A DNA stretch of 64,000 nt from Pontederia crassipes (Eukaryota > Streptophyta > Magnoliopsida > Commelinales > Pontederiaceae). Within the stretch, counting starts at the first letter, position 1. Each line of letters starts with the position of its first letter. The translations under genes were made by a program, and so were the position numbers. Shown here in pieces: positions 29,057 to 43,440 of this stretch. The notes beneath the pieces are model-generated. The model saw only the letters and a list, made by a program, of their open reading frames with translations. It was not told the origin of the DNA and did not search any database. The stretch covers positions 2,294,001-2,358,000 of the forward strand of contig CM060188.1 in NCBI GenBank assembly GCA_030549335.1. Direction: 5' to 3'.

Positions 29057-32000
29057 ATGGCGATGGATCGCCTCGTAGCCCCCGCGGCGCTGTTACTTAT
29101 CCTGCTGCTCGCTCCAAGGGCGGCCTCCGGCCGGCTTTCGACCAGGTGGGATCCAAAGATCGTAATGCCGGCGGACAGGTCGGCGGAGAGCGAGTGCGAT
29201 GATGCGGAGCCGACGAGGTGGGCGCTGCTCGTGGCCGGCTCTTCCGGCTACGGAAACTACCGTCACCAGGTTAATTTAATTAGATAGACGTCTCTCTCTC
29301 TCTCTCTCTCTCCCCCCCTCTCTCTTTGCAGGTCAGTGGTAGTCGCGTACCCATATCGAAATCTGACGATGGTGCGCATTTGTTGTCCGCTGCAGGCGGA
29401 CGTCTGCCACGCGTATCAGCTGCTGCGGCGCGGCGGGCTTAAGGAGGAGAACATCGTGGTGATGATGTACGACGACATCGCCGGAAACCCGCTGAATCCC
29501 CGGCCGGATATCATCATCAACAGCCCCAAAGGTGAAGACGTGTACGCCGGTGTTCCCAAGGTGGTCTCTCGTTCCCCAAGCAGCTTTGCTTTTCTACTTT
29601 ACCATCTTAAATGTTAACATACCCAGAACAGTGGGCGAGATAGTACTAATTAAAACTAGTGTTGGTCATTTATGTACGTTTCGTCTAATTGTTTAATTAA
29701 CTGATCAACTGAATTCATCGAGTGCAACGGAGGTTTTGGTATGCCGGTAACATTCCTACTTTAATCTTTTCTGCAACTACAGATCTGTGTTAACGAAAGG
29801 CATCATTGTCTGTTCTCGACAGGACTACACAGGGACGCAAGTGAACACCAAGAATATGTATGCCGTGCTTTTGGGCAACAAGAGCGCAGTGGGAGGTGGA
29901 AGCGGCAAAGTTATTGACAGTAAACCGAACGATCGAATCTTCATCTATTACTCAGACCACGGAGGTCCAGGAGTTCTTGGTTAGTAGTGGTTCCTAGTCG
30001 TTATGCATGCATGATGCATATTGCTACGCGAAGCTCACACGCCACTTGGTTCAGGAATGCCCAACATGCCGTACCTGTACGCTGCCGAATTCATTGAGGT
30101 CTTGAAGCAGAAGCACGCGTTGAACAGTTACAAAGAAATGGTGAGAAACACTGCGCCTGCAAAAGGTTCTGCGCGAACTGGAATGCAAAATTCTGTATTG
30201 CTAATGTCAAAGATGAACAGGTTATCTATGTCGAGGCTTGTGAGAGTGGCAGTATATTCGAAGGACTGATGCCGAAGAATCTGAACGTTTATGTAACCAC
30301 AGCCTCGAATGCAGTGGAGAGCAGCTGGGGAACGTATTGTCCTGGCATGAACCCCCCTCCGCCGCCTGAGTACATAACGTGCCTTGGCGATCTGTACAGC
30401 GTTGCTTGGATGGAAGATAGGTTTGTCCCCATCGTCTTCTTTCCGAGTATTCTGTCTGTACTGTCATGTTCTCAGTTCCAAGGACATTTTTGATGGTTTC
30501 ACCACTTGACTCAAGTAGATATAAATAGTTCATAAAAATAATTTTAAAGTTTGAGCCGTTTTCATTGTAGAATAACTTTGGTCTCTGAACTGTTCTACCC
30601 GTGCCTTTTGGTGAGACCAGACAGATACTTACTTTCTAAATTGTTTTCATACAGTGAAACGCATAACCTGAAGAAAGAGACCATTAGCAAACAATATGAA
30701 AATGTGAGTTCTAAGACCAACAGAACTTAATTTCCATGATGATGCAATCGTTCTGTTAGTAAATGATTTCGTCGTCCATGCTGCTTTTTCATTCAGGTGA
30801 AGCGAAGGACTTCCAACTTCAACACTTACAATGCAGGATCGCATGTGATGGAGTATGGTGACAAGTGCATTAAAGCCGAAAAGCTGTACCTCTACCAGGG
30901 CTTTGACCCGGCCAATGCCAATGTCACAGGGAATGGTCTCCAATGGAGAATAGGAGTAGTTAATCAGAGAGACGCAGATCTGCTATTTCTGTGGAAGAGA
31001 GTAAGACCCTTTCTTAAATCCTTTTTTTAGGCCTTGTAACTCATGGGTTTAAATTTGATGTCTTGAATTGTATTGATTGATCACTAGGGCATACGATCTT
31101 TGTCGTAATTAGAGGAAGAAGTATATTTGTCACATTCCTTCCACCATATCAATTAAAAACTGGGGAAATGTATATAAGTGAATGAAACAGTGAACAGGAA
31201 CTGACAGACAAGTATGAACGTTACTTGCCTAGACTCAAACATGAGAAACTAACCATTGATTTTTTAGGACAGAAATGCATTCAATTAGTTCTCATCATCA
31301 GGAGAAGAAGTTTGTAGGTTGTGGCGTTGTGCTTTTATGCCCTCGTTCCATATCGATATATCATGGTATCATAAGCAACAGTTAACTATTAGAATTCTTC
31401 ATTTGTCAATTAGTATTGAGATGGCTAAAGCAGATGTTTATCTTCTAAGATGTTCTGTAAATGTAATTCTGAAAAAAATGTGAAGTAAGCTTAATTAGCT
31501 CTTGTTAATTTTGCATTTGTCTGAATTTCCATGCAAGTTAATGCTAACTTCAGACTTTCCAGTCATGAAAAACACTTGGTTGGTTTCCCTTTTCAGTATG
31601 AGCAAGTGGATGACAGATCAGAAGAGAAGAGAAAGCTGCTCAAGGAGATCACAGAAACCATGATGCACAGGATGCATCTAGACAACAGCATAGATTTTAT
31701 TGGTAGACTAATTTTTGGATCAGAAAGTGGTCCCTCCATTCTCACAGCAGTGAGGCCATCTGGTCAGGCCCTGGTTGATGATTGGGATTGTCTGAAGTCA
31801 ATGGTACGACCGCTGCAGTTTCTGTTCAGACTTAAACCTCGAATAATTCCTGTTCTTATGATCCATTATGAATTCAACAGGTTCGGGTATTTGAATCACA
31901 TTGCGGTTCTCTCACTCAGTACGGCATGAAGCACATGAGGGCATTTGCAAATTTATGCAACAAAGGTGTTTCCAGGGGAACGATGGAGGCGGCTTCTGCT

Positions 32001-32066
32001 GCTACCTGCGCGAGCTACAACAATTTAGCTAATTGGAGTCCCTCAAGCCGAGGATACAGCGCATGA
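29057..32066 (+). CDS. VPE: Vacuolar processing enzyme (legumain, asparaginyl endopeptidase, C13), 9 exons, 488 aa
   Basis: A vacuolar cysteine protease that cuts after Asn or Asp, matures storage and vacuolar proteins and acts in programmed cell death (family knowledge). Exons: 29057-29269, 29396-29560, 29823-29979, 30055-30140, 30221-30420, 30655-30703, 30797-31000, 31597-31803, 31881-32066, totalling 1467 bp in frame; nine exons is usual for plant VPE genes. Residues 1-25 form a signal peptide ([20 protein letters not shown]). The catalytic His lies in YYSDHGGPG (about residue 172) and the catalytic Cys in VEACESGS (about 214). SSWGTYCPG and [14 protein letters not shown] follow, then the C-terminal inhibitory prodomain with [25 protein letters not shown]. 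Length is normal and no key residue is missing. The ATG at 29057 is chosen because it opens the signal peptide; the frame is open further upstream. Confidence 0.97.
29270..29395 (+). other. VPE intron 1 with internal AG|GT (recursive-splice-like) site
   Basis: This 126-bp intron contains a long CT tract (29291-29327) ending TTTGCAG at 29331, directly followed by GTCAGT at 29332, so one point carries a strong acceptor and a donor. Using the inner acceptor alone would add 64 bases and shift the frame. Confidence 0.6.
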
Positions 32067-33465
<1,399 letters not shown>

Positions 33466-33879
33466 AATTTTATGAGAAATATAAAAAAAAACAAAAAACT
33501 CAGATCATATCATCGACGCGAGTGCTCATGCAGACGAGGCCCTTTTTTTGTTCCCCCCAGATCCGTCCGTTGATATAATTAAATCCAAGGGTTCCAAATT
33601 TACTCCGTTGCACCCAAATCGGGATATGAACACGCAAAAACAAATATATATATAGCGGCAGGGGCAGCCATGCAAAACAGGTAAATAATAAAACTGTAAA
33701 AATTGCACGCATGCGTCGCTTCTTCTTACAACAATTATCTAATTCTCATTGTGTCCAAAAATCCCATCAGAACACAGAAAAAAAAAAGGATGAACAGAAT
33801 GCCATGATTCTATAAACCACCACCTGCGATTAATAATGAATATGCACATCTGAAGCGAAGCAAAGAACAGAAACGTCGT

Positions 33880-34410
33880 TCAAGAGGCTACTGCATGATT
33901 AAAGGCGCTCTTCCAACGGGCACTCCGGTCGCCGTCGGCGATCCGGCTCCGGACGCGCTCGAACTCGGCGGCGGGGCAGGGAATGGTTATGCCGCCGGGA
34001 TGGTGGAACCCGAACTCCTCCTCGGCCTCCCTAAGTAGCTCGCCGAAGAGAGGGTGGTTGAGGTAGATCACCGGCACCATGTACCTCCGCTGCGTCGTCC
34101 CCCCACCGTCGGCGTCCTCCTTCTCTCCGACGTACACCGCCATGAAACCTTTGGGCGGCGGCTTCTTCCACTCTTCGAAATCCTCCAGGAGCCACCGATC
34201 TTCTTCTCCGAGGCGGCGGTAGCTTCCTCCGCCGACTTTGCGGCGTCGGAGGCGGCGGACGAGGTGCCGAGTCCAACCAAATAACCTGGCCGTCAACGTC
34301 GCGGATTCGCAGCAGTTCACACGGTGCCGGCGGCAGCGTCGTCGCCGGAAGGCCCACCGCCATACAAAAGAGAGCCGCCGGCCCAACCTGAAACCTCTGA
34401 ACCTCTTCAT
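33880..34410 (-). CDS. SAUR family auxin-responsive protein, intronless, 176 aa
   Basis: Small auxin-up RNA proteins promote cell expansion by inhibiting PP2C-D phosphatases that act on plasma-membrane H+-ATPases (family knowledge). The SAUR core spans about residues 85-157: [48 protein letters not shown]. It is preceded by an 80-residue Arg-rich N-terminal extension, making this a long SAUR of the SAUR32/36-like kind rather than the short 90-residue type. An insert ADGGGTTQ lies between the first strand and RRYMVP. No intron, as usual for SAURs. The coding sequence is very GC-rich against AT-rich flanks. The ATG at 34410 is the only sensible start. Subgroup assignment is tentative. Confidence 0.95.
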   Translation of the reverse strand: MKRFRGFRLGRRLSFVWRWAFRRRRCRRHRVNCCESATLTARLFGWTRHLVRRLRRRKVGGGSYRRLGEEDRWLLEDFEEWKKPPPKGFMAVYVGEKEDADGGGTTQRRYMVPVIYLNHPLFGELLREAEEEFGFHHPGGITIPCPAAEFERVRSRIADGDRSARWKSAFNHAVAS

Positions 34411-34535
34411 GGACGACGACCTACAGGCTACAGGATATGGAAAGGATCAGAAAACGCAGAGAAGCATAAAAGATGCTGAGGTTGGAAAGGATCACGTCAA
34501 CTATGGACTATGGAGAGAAGAAGTCAATGCATCTC

Positions 34536-34636
<101 letters not shown>

Positions 34637-34749
34637 GCTGAGTAGACTCGCTTGGAGTGAGAGAAATATAAGAAAGATGAAAAGGTACGATGGAAGGTCA
34701 GGAGTCGGTGCTAGTCTTTTTCCATTAGTACGGAGTGGACGTGATTGAT

Positions 34750-35130
34750 TTTTTTAAAAAAAATTGAAATTCGACGCAATTAACTAATTTGTTCTAATTT
34801 TATTTTCAAAGTCTCCGATCGAAACTTATTGATTTTTTTAATTTGATCATTGTAAACTGTGGCACCGCACATGGAAGGAAAAAAAAAATTAGTTCCGAAA
34901 TAATACGTGGAAAGTATGTCTATTCAATATTTGTGTAAAACATTAATTTTCTTTAAACTATTCCAAATATTAATTTATTTATCAATGCTACATTTTTTAT
35001 ATGAATAATTATAGATTTAAGATTTTAATAATTAACATTGATAATAAATATTGGGTCTCACGCAAATATTGTAATTATATGTTTGTTTAAATCTTATTAT
35101 ATCAGTGCTATTTTTTTGTCGGTCTCTCGT
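34750..35130. other. AT-rich intergenic DNA
   Basis: No gene, RNA or clear element recognised. Confidence 0.4.
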
Positions 35131-35135
35131 CTCTG

Positions 35136-35655
35136 ATATTTTGAAAGCGACGTCAACGATAATTAGTGTTGGGCTAATTATTGTGCGTACTATTCACACG
35201 TTGAGATCGACTCATTATCGAACTCAACTAATCCAATAAAATCATCTCGAATACTTCACAATGGAAACTAGAATTTGATATTTTACTAAAGTGCTAAAAC
35301 TTTTGAGTGCTAATTCTTGTTGGCATGCGTTAAAACTTTTGAATTCCGAAAAGAAAAGATGTTTTGTAATTATATGTTTCTTGTTGTTGTTGTTGTTTGT
35401 TGTTTATATATAATTATATGTTTTCATATGTAAGATGTTTTGAAAGCGGTGTTAGCAATTTTAATTCGTGTTGCACTAACTGTTATATGCACTATTCACA
35501 AGTTAAGATCATCGATTAATCTAGTAAAATCGTCTCGGACAATGGAAATTAGAATTTGATATTTTGTTAAAGTGCTAAAACTTTTGAGTGCTAAGTAATT
35601 ATTGTTGGTAAGTGTTAAAACTTTTGAATTCCGAAAAAAAAAAGATGCTTTGATT
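35136..35655. repeat. Diverged tandem duplication, unit about 220 bp, period about 297 bp
   Basis: Unit 1 (about 35136-35358) and unit 2 (about 35433-35650) share the same order of blocks: GATxTTTTGAAAGCG, CACTATTCACA-GTT-AGATC, AATTTGATATTTT, AAAGTGCTAAAACTTTTGAG and GTTAAAACTTTTGAATTCCG. They have diverged by many substitutions and small indels. Function unknown. Confidence 0.75.
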
Positions 35656-35659
35656 GAGA

Positions 35660-36700
35660 AATATTTAACTGGTGGATTTGATATTTTTTGCCTAGATGAG
35701 AAAGCCGATCAATTATGATTATTATTAAAAAAGATCCAAATTTTCTATACTTAACAAAATTGGTCACGGATAAATAGATATTTTCATATCGGGATATACA
35801 TGTTTTTTTTTTTTGTATTCTTGAATCTCAGGTTTTCAAACGTATCATTTAAACTGAGGATAATTTCTCAGTAAATTGAGGATTAGAGGAATTGTAGATC
35901 CGATCAAATAATTTCAATCGAATTTGGCTTTTGGCCTAGATTTTTCTAAAAAAAAATGAAGTATAAAAAACACTCATATGTTGCTGTCAAGGTTTTATTA
36001 TATGTTCATATTGTTGGAAGGACAATTTTATTGGTCCGTAAAAATATGCTTGGAAAACATAATTTTACTCTCTCCTTTTCTAAACACGTTTAAATTAAAG
36101 TATCTAAATATTGTTACCTTTTATCTAAGCTTATTTTAGTGAATTGGCAGTAAAAAAAGTATTGTTTTTAATATATATATTTACCCACTTCAATCCAATG
36201 TCGGAGAAAAATGATGTGGACCCGGTGCAGAGCGGGCTCGTTGAAATCCACTGTGATCTTGGCCCAATTTCAGCCCATAAACGGATGAACGGCGGATGTC
36301 ATTTTGTTTTTTCTACTTTTCTAATAGTTTGAATTTTCCATGAGTTTATTATAATTCTTGTTCATTGAGTTTTTGTTTTTAATTGTTTACTAGCAATGCG
36401 AATTAGCTGCCTCGACCCTGAAACGTGGTAGCTCATTAATATCTTGTACGAAGAATTATATATCATATCTCCTTATTTTTTTTTCCGACGATATATGCTT
36501 GTCCTTAATTCGTGTATAGAATTAATGACATCGCTTTAGTTGGAACAATTTAATTTCTTTTCAAATGCTATTTGTTCTGCTACATAAATATATAATTGAT
36601 TGATTGGCATTTTAGATATCATTGTTTGTGAAGGACACCGATGATGCGTTTTTCGAATTGTCTATAGAAATTGGAAAAAAAGCATCTCCGTTAATTATTA
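35660..36700. other. AT-rich intergenic DNA
   Basis: No supported gene. A 62-codon open frame near 36144 has no motif. Confidence 0.4.
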
Positions 36701-36705
36701 CTAGT

Positions 36706-37142
36706 TGGGTTGGGCTCGACCTCTGAAAAAATTCGACTCGATCCGATCCGACCAAATTTAATTGGGTCGGGTCGGGTCGAGTCGAATTCCCTTTGGGGGG
36801 TCAAATTCAATTCAATCCGATCCGGTTCTGACCACTCAATTTTTCTTTCTTTCTTTATTTTTTCTTTCTATTTTAATATTTATTTAATATAAAAAATATT
36901 ATTTTTAAAGCACAAAATAAGTTTTCTAATTATTTAAATATTATTTATGTTTAAATATTTTATTTTATTTTTTAAAGCTTTTTAAAATAAATATAGGCCT
37001 AATTTTAAATAAAAATAAAAAAATTAAAAATTTGATCGAATCGGATCGGATCGACTTGAATTGGATTCGTACACGATCCATAAACGAGACGAGTCAAATC
37101 GTTGGATTCACCGGATCGATCCGACTCGGTGAACACCCTTAT
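36706..37142. mobile_element. Fold-back (MITE-like) element with GGTCGG/GATCCGA arms
   Basis: Two arms rich in TCGATCCGATCCGA (about 36733-36757) and its complement (about 37033-37056) surround an AT-rich centre. The right outer end reads CGGTGAACACCCTTA, the complement of the TAAGGGTGTTCACCG opening seen in many dispersed plant repeats. No target duplication was identified. Family not assigned. Confidence 0.45.
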
Positions 37143-38258
37143 CATTAAAACTAGGGAAATATTTGGTCCAAAGGGACACAAGAGATCATGTATGATTACA
37201 TATCTGCATTCGTAATATGAGGTAAACTAGTGAATATCTTCGGGCTTTGCGCGACTACAACTTACTAACGGCTACAAGTTAATAAAGTATAAAAACTATA
37301 AGATATTTAAAATAAAAATATAAATCTACTTAAGAACATTCATTTATTTAGTGTGTTCATTATTGAAATTATTGAAAACCATTTATTTCTCAATATGTTT
37401 AACGAAAAGAGATGAAGACAAAAGGTATAATCATATTATGGAGAAACAATTAAAACTTAAAATCTTCGGGGAAAAAGAAATAACTTGAAATTTCAATGCA
37501 ATTTTGAAGAGAAAGCAAATCATTGTTAAATTAAGATGAGTTGCTTCCATTTACCTAAAAAAAATCTTGCTCATTCTTAATGCGGAAGATGGAGGCGTTA
37601 TGGTAGAAGAATGGCCTACTAATACTCTTGTGAGTGGATGTTGAGTTTTTTTTTCAAAAAACCAAAAGTTAAATATTTTACTTTTTTTAACTCATTACCT
37701 GTGTTTGTTATCATGAGTATGTTACTCATTGATGCTCATATTTTTGTTACTTTTCAAAACTTAGCCATACAAATGCTTATTTTTTTTAACATACACGAGA
37801 ATTAAATAATGAGAGGGAAAAAGTAACAAAGAATAAAAAGATTCAGTCGTATGGCTAGAAATGACTTCATTTATGCAAAATGACCTTTTTAAAATTTATG
37901 GAGATATGTAAGAAATATTTGCACTGTAAGGTAATAAAAGTAAATAAGAAAGTAATGAAATTAATATATAAATTTCTAACATGGTAAATTCATCTTAATA
38001 AGTGCGAACAAAAGGGAAAATATTAAAAAATAATGTTCCAGCTGATTGGCTCACGCACCATCATCCCGAAGCTATGACAGGACTCAAAGAAATAGATTTT
38101 CCACCACTAAGTCCGGACTTCTGTATCCTACTTTTATTTCTAGCATTAACACATGACTAACCAGTTGGTTTGGTCCCTCATGTTACCGAAAAAAGGGAAA
38201 ATATTTAAAAAAATCCATATATTATCCTTCACAAATTCATGTTGAACCTTGGTTAACG
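37143..38258. other. AT-rich intergenic DNA
   Basis: No gene or element recognised. Confidence 0.4.
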
Positions 38259-38274
38259 AACAAATAAGTGATCA

Positions 38275-38447
38275 ACAACAATAATAACAACAAAGCCTTA
38301 TTCCACTAGGTGGGGTCGGCTACATGGATCATACGACGCCATTCTGCTCTTATTTTATAGCCGGTCCCAAGCTCGGATAAAGGAGGAGGGTTGTGTTAGG
38401 CCCCGACAGCCAGCATAAAATCATGTCGAATCTTATGAACATGGATC
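38275..38447 (-). mobile_element. Au-type SINE copy 5 with internal inversion (twin-priming structure)
   Basis: The left part (38275-38350) is the 3' half on the minus strand, with its tail at the left. The right part (38351-38447) is the 5' half in the opposite orientation. The halves meet near CTGCTCT|TATTTTATAG. A 16-bp exact target-site duplication AACAAATAAGTGATCA flanks the whole (38259-38274 and 38448-38463), so inversion and insertion were one event. Confidence 0.9.
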
Positions 38448-39569
38448 AACAAATAAGTGATCATTTAAAAAATATTAAACAAGAATTTGTTTCCTCAAAC
38501 AAATAAATATTCCCATAACTTTTTTGAGTTCAATGATATTATTATTCTGAATAATTATATTATATGAATGAAGATCTAGACAAAATATGCACTTCTTCTA
38601 CTCTATATGTATATATTCAAATAATATATAGCGAATTCTTTACTATCAACATGCATTCAATATATGTAAACAGTTAGATAATAATTGTGTGATTAAGATT
38701 AAATTCAACAAACTAACTTTGAATTTAATGGAGGTTAGATATTTAACCACACAGCCATCAACTAATAATCAGATATGTTGAACGTATATTGGTAGTAAAA
38801 AAATAGTTACATTCTACTTAACACCTATATAAATATATATCAATATTAGCTTGATGCTAATTGCATTCTACAATACACACACTTTAAATTCTTGAATCAT
38901 ATAATTTTTATTTAATGATGAATATCCTTTACATTTTGGATTTAGGGAATCAAAATGATATCGATTTAATTAGGTTGACATAATCGACTAGCGGAATTGT
39001 GTCTCAAGTGATTCATTGAGTACTAATAACCACAAATTTGAATATTGGAGTCAATACTTTAATCACGGGAATGCACATTTACCGCTCTTCACTCCAGTTT
39101 TGAAATAGTTAAATGCTACTAACCTTGGACACCGAAAGTCTCCCGTAGATCCAAGGCACATAAAACAATGATATCGATTTAAAGCTCTAAATTGTATGAT
39201 TTGGCAGAATTAATCAGGTACCAATAATCTTAATCTTCATCCAAGACACACAAAAATAATATAAATTTAAAGCTCTAAATTGTGTGATTTGACTAATTTC
39301 ACAATGTAACTATAATTGTGTTAATTTAACACACACACATATATATACATTTAATTAATATGCAACAAAAAAGTATGCAACTAATATGTATCCAACAAAA
39401 TTTGAATAATTGGACGATGATTTTATGTTAGAGATTAAATTTAATATATTAACATTGAATTTAATTGAAGATTGAACCTCAACTATATAACTACCCATTC
39501 TAATTTGTTGGATGGATATTGATCATAAGAAGAAAATGATTGCATGCTAATTTTTAATACAATTTGTAT

Positions 39570-39628
39570 TATATTATATTATATTATATTATATTATATT
39601 ATATTATATTATATTATATTATATTATA
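39570..39628. repeat. (ATATT)n pentanucleotide repeat
   Basis: About twelve TATAT-T pentamer units in a row. Confidence 0.95.
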
Positions 39629-40848
39629 TATGCACAAGTGAATTGGCCTTTTATAAATGGCACTGAAATATGTGTCGAGATGAATAGCGTCTTGAATGTA
39701 ATGCCAAGAAATAGGTCGATATATACTTGGTATCGACCTAGCTACAAAATTAAATTATAAATAACGATCATGAAAAAAAGTATCATGAAATTAGAATATT
39801 TATAGATACGATGTAGTTGTGCGCCTATTTGTATTATATTGTATTATGTTCAGTGCGAGTTCCTCATTTGATCCCATCTATACATGTATTGATAAGCTTC
39901 AGTAGTTGGAGTAGCTGTTCATAATTAATGTGCACATTAATTTCTTGATACACTTCATCAATTATTTTGTACTTACTCTATCGTGCGAAAGAGAAATCTC
40001 CATAGGATTTGGCAATTAATGTCCTGGACAAAGTAGAGAAATGAACTCACGTGCTTATTAGGATTAACAGTGTCACGGACTTTTTCTTTTCTTTTCTATC
40101 AAGAATCTGATGGACTTGGACTGTTTGGCAACCTGCTACAATAAAATTATGATTTAATGACTAATTTTTAGGAATCAATTATATTTGATTCTTAAAAGTA
40201 TAAATATTAGAGACTAATATGATGCTAGTATCAAATTCTTATCTATTTGAAATTAAAATTTAATTTATGATCACTAAATGATCATTCTTTAAGGATTAAT
40301 GCAAATTTTTTTGTCACTAAAATTTTTTAATGACCAGTCAGTAGAGAAGTGTTAAAGACTAAAATTAAGATTTTAGAAACTAATATGTTTAATTTTGAGA
40401 AAGCTTTTTTGGTATAGTGACCATATATGCTGTCTAAACTTTGACATTTTCCGGTGGTCTAAATTTTAACTTTGACAATCAAAATGATGTTATATGAAAA
40501 TTAGGTAGCTCCTCATTATAAAGTTAAAATCCTCATGTCCTTTCCTTTGGTCTGTGAATCATGCTGTCTTGATTTTAGCATATATAATTATAGACGATCC
40601 TTTAAAGGATATATAAATATATAAATTTTAGGCATTGGGTCACCATAGATTTCAATTTTCAAACGATTTCTCAAGCAGATGTGCATCTGAAATGTCATTT
40701 GACGCATGCATACGCAGTGCAATAGTGCATGTTACACAAATATATAAATTGCGCTTAAAGCGTATATGGATGTGCAAAAATGATCTTTACACACATTTGT
40801 CCGATACTTAGGAGTTAGGACGCTGTTTCACATATTAAATCATTCAGT

Positions 40849-40851
<3 letters not shown>

Positions 40852-40910
<59 letters not shown>

Positions 40911-40911
40911 G
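40852..40911. repeat. (AT)n microsatellite
   Basis: An AT run of about 60 bp with one C interruption. Confidence 0.95.
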
Positions 40912-41200
40912 GATTAATAAGAGTTGGATATATGGTAGGAGTGGTTGAATAATGAACTCCTTACAAAAATATATACTTGATTAATTCAGTAATACATTAT
41001 TTCTCATCGCTTAAATAGTTTTTGGAACAAATTTCATTGAGAACATCTCCTGTCATTGTCAAACACATGATGCAAGATGAACATTGAATTAGTCAGCTGA
41101 TTTAATGATAGTTGAGGATTAAATTAACGCAACGTGGATTAAATGATGTCATTTTTCGAATTAAACAAGTTCTGACTTTAGATGTATATGTATGTTCTAG

Positions 41201-41781
41201 ATGGAGGGAGGGGGGAGAGAGAGAGTACCATCCCAGAGGAAAAGTTGTATTGTGAAAGATGCCTACCATGGCACTGATCTGCTCGTATATTTAACTGCAC
41301 CAAAGACGGTAAGAAGGAAGGATTCAAGAGGGGGGAGAACGCAGTTCATCTTTTATGAGGCCCTCATCCTACGAGAAAATGGCAATTCATGCTTTTATTG
41401 CTTACTAACAACAAATCTCAACAATTTATTCCTCACTGCATGCCGATGTGAATCCATGCATGCATTGCTGCTCCACGCACAAGCAAAAGCGAAAAAAATG
41501 GTTGCCTTCTTAGTTACTTTTATGGACGTACGTGATGAATAAACGTACAATATTTAAGTTTCACTTTCTACAAATGGTCTGCGGAATGGAAACCGTTCGA
41601 AGTTTGGTGCTTCAATACCATCCGGAATCTTTCACTCGCATGGTCGGATAATAATATGTTCCCCCTTTTTCCAAGTCCATGCATTATGATTAGAACTTAC
41701 ATGAACGGTGTTATAAAGCAAGTGTACTTTGCAACGACACGGAAATAGTTAACTTATAAGTTTGTATATCTATACACACAA

Positions 41782-41825
<44 letters not shown>

Positions 41826-43440
41826 GTATATGTATGTATATATATGTATGTATATGGTCTTCACTTTTCATTGGCTTGACCACCCCAATGTGGGAGAAAA
41901 AAGTAATTTACAACATTTGCCGAGTACACGGCTTCAACTAACGAATCTATAGAGATTCAAGTTAATTAATGATTTTTCTATGTGATGTATTGAATTGAGT
42001 AAACAAATTGAAAAAAAAAATCTAGTTTCATTCCAGAGGATAGTCTTTTCCAATGAAGTACTTGTAGGGACTCCAACATAGAGCTATTGATTTCTCTGTT
42101 CAAATATAAAAAATATCTTCCTAATTGCTTAATTTCTTGAGATAAATGATTATTTATATAATTTAATATAGTACTAGGCTGTCTAGCTAGGGTAAAATCA
42201 CGACAAATATCATATAAAAATGTTATTTTTCTAATGATTCAGTTGAGTTGAAGCTTTTTATATGTTTGTCAAAAATTTAGTTTGCCCAGTATGGAGTGGC
42301 TCACACAATCCTACTATATTCGAAACAACTAATATAAGTAAATAATAGAATAATAGTTTCTTAATCAATGTGGTGGCTCACACAATCCTACAAACTTCGA
42401 CCATTAAGTAATTTGGTTAGGTTTGTGAAATTTAACTTAACATTTTTACCGAAACAAGTACTTGTGATCCCTCGGGATTGCATGCAAAAATATATAGCTC
42501 GAGCGTACTTACGAACCAAACCTAGGCTTCGTTAATTAAGAAATATATGAAAGAAAAGTTGTTCCAGGTGCAGATTCCATCAATGCAGGCACCGATCACA
42601 AGCAAACAAGAAATCACATAAGTTGTACGTTGAACAAAGCAAAGAAGCCGAGCTTTTAACTCCTCTTGGAAAACCTCACCGGCCAGCTGCTCGATCGTAA
42701 CCAAAAGGGCTGCAAGACGTACGTACCAAGGCATGCATGCATGTACGATGAGGGCACAGATGTTTGTCTCCGAATTGAGATCAGACTCAGACCCAGGCCT
42801 ACTGCCCCTTAAAGTTAATTAGAACATATATATAGCACTAAGATCTAGAGACAAAAAGACGCCAACTCGATCGTGGACTTACTTACTGCCTCTATACTAT
42901 ACCTCATCTGCATGGAACACCCTAAGCAGCTAGGAGATTTTGATCATGTCAAACAACGACAACAACAACAAATAAATCTCTGATATTTTTCTTCCTTTTT
43001 GTTGAAAGAAGAAGGTTTTTTTTTAGACCTGTAAAGACTTTTGAACTGTGCATGCAGACCCTCCTACAATTCTGTCCTACCGAGTGCCTGCCTGCCTTAG
43101 GCATCCGCATGAGATTCCACCACGTCTATTATGCATATATTAATTTCCAACTAAGACCGATTGGTCATCAAAAGTCTGATCATATGAATTATATTATACA
43201 CATATATTTCGCGTACAACAGTACAGACATGTTGACTTGGCTAATAGATTATTGTCACATCAAAAGTCAAAAGATTGAATTCTGATAAATTTGAATGACT
43301 TAATTAATTACTACATCAGCTGCAGTGGAAAAGAGATGTAAGAGTTTTGAGATAAATTTGTTTATTGGACGATGCAGAACTTAACATGAACATGGGATCG
43401 ATGATCGGATACATTATATAATAACAACATCAACAGCGTA
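41201..43440. other. Intergenic DNA
   Basis: Contains a compound (CA)n/(TA)n/(TATG)n microsatellite at about 41775-41855. Open frames at 41201-41542 (+) and 42522-42734 (-) lack any motif I recognise and are not called. Confidence 0.4.

Larger units (their letters stand above)
38464..41200. other. AT-rich intergenic DNA with diverged local duplications
   Basis: No gene. Similar blocks recur at about 38695-38795 and 39428-39530 (GATTAAATT..TTGAATTTAAT..) and at 39165-39205 and 39255-39293 (TTTAAAGCTCTAAATTG-), suggesting an old local duplication. Microsatellites are listed separately. Confidence 0.45.

Noticed and set aside
41201-41542. A 113-codon open frame
   Set aside because: No motif, no homologue recognised, and no splice or leader context.
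42956-42972. A (CAA)n run like the tail of the SINE
   Set aside because: No SINE body follows it; it is a simple repeat.
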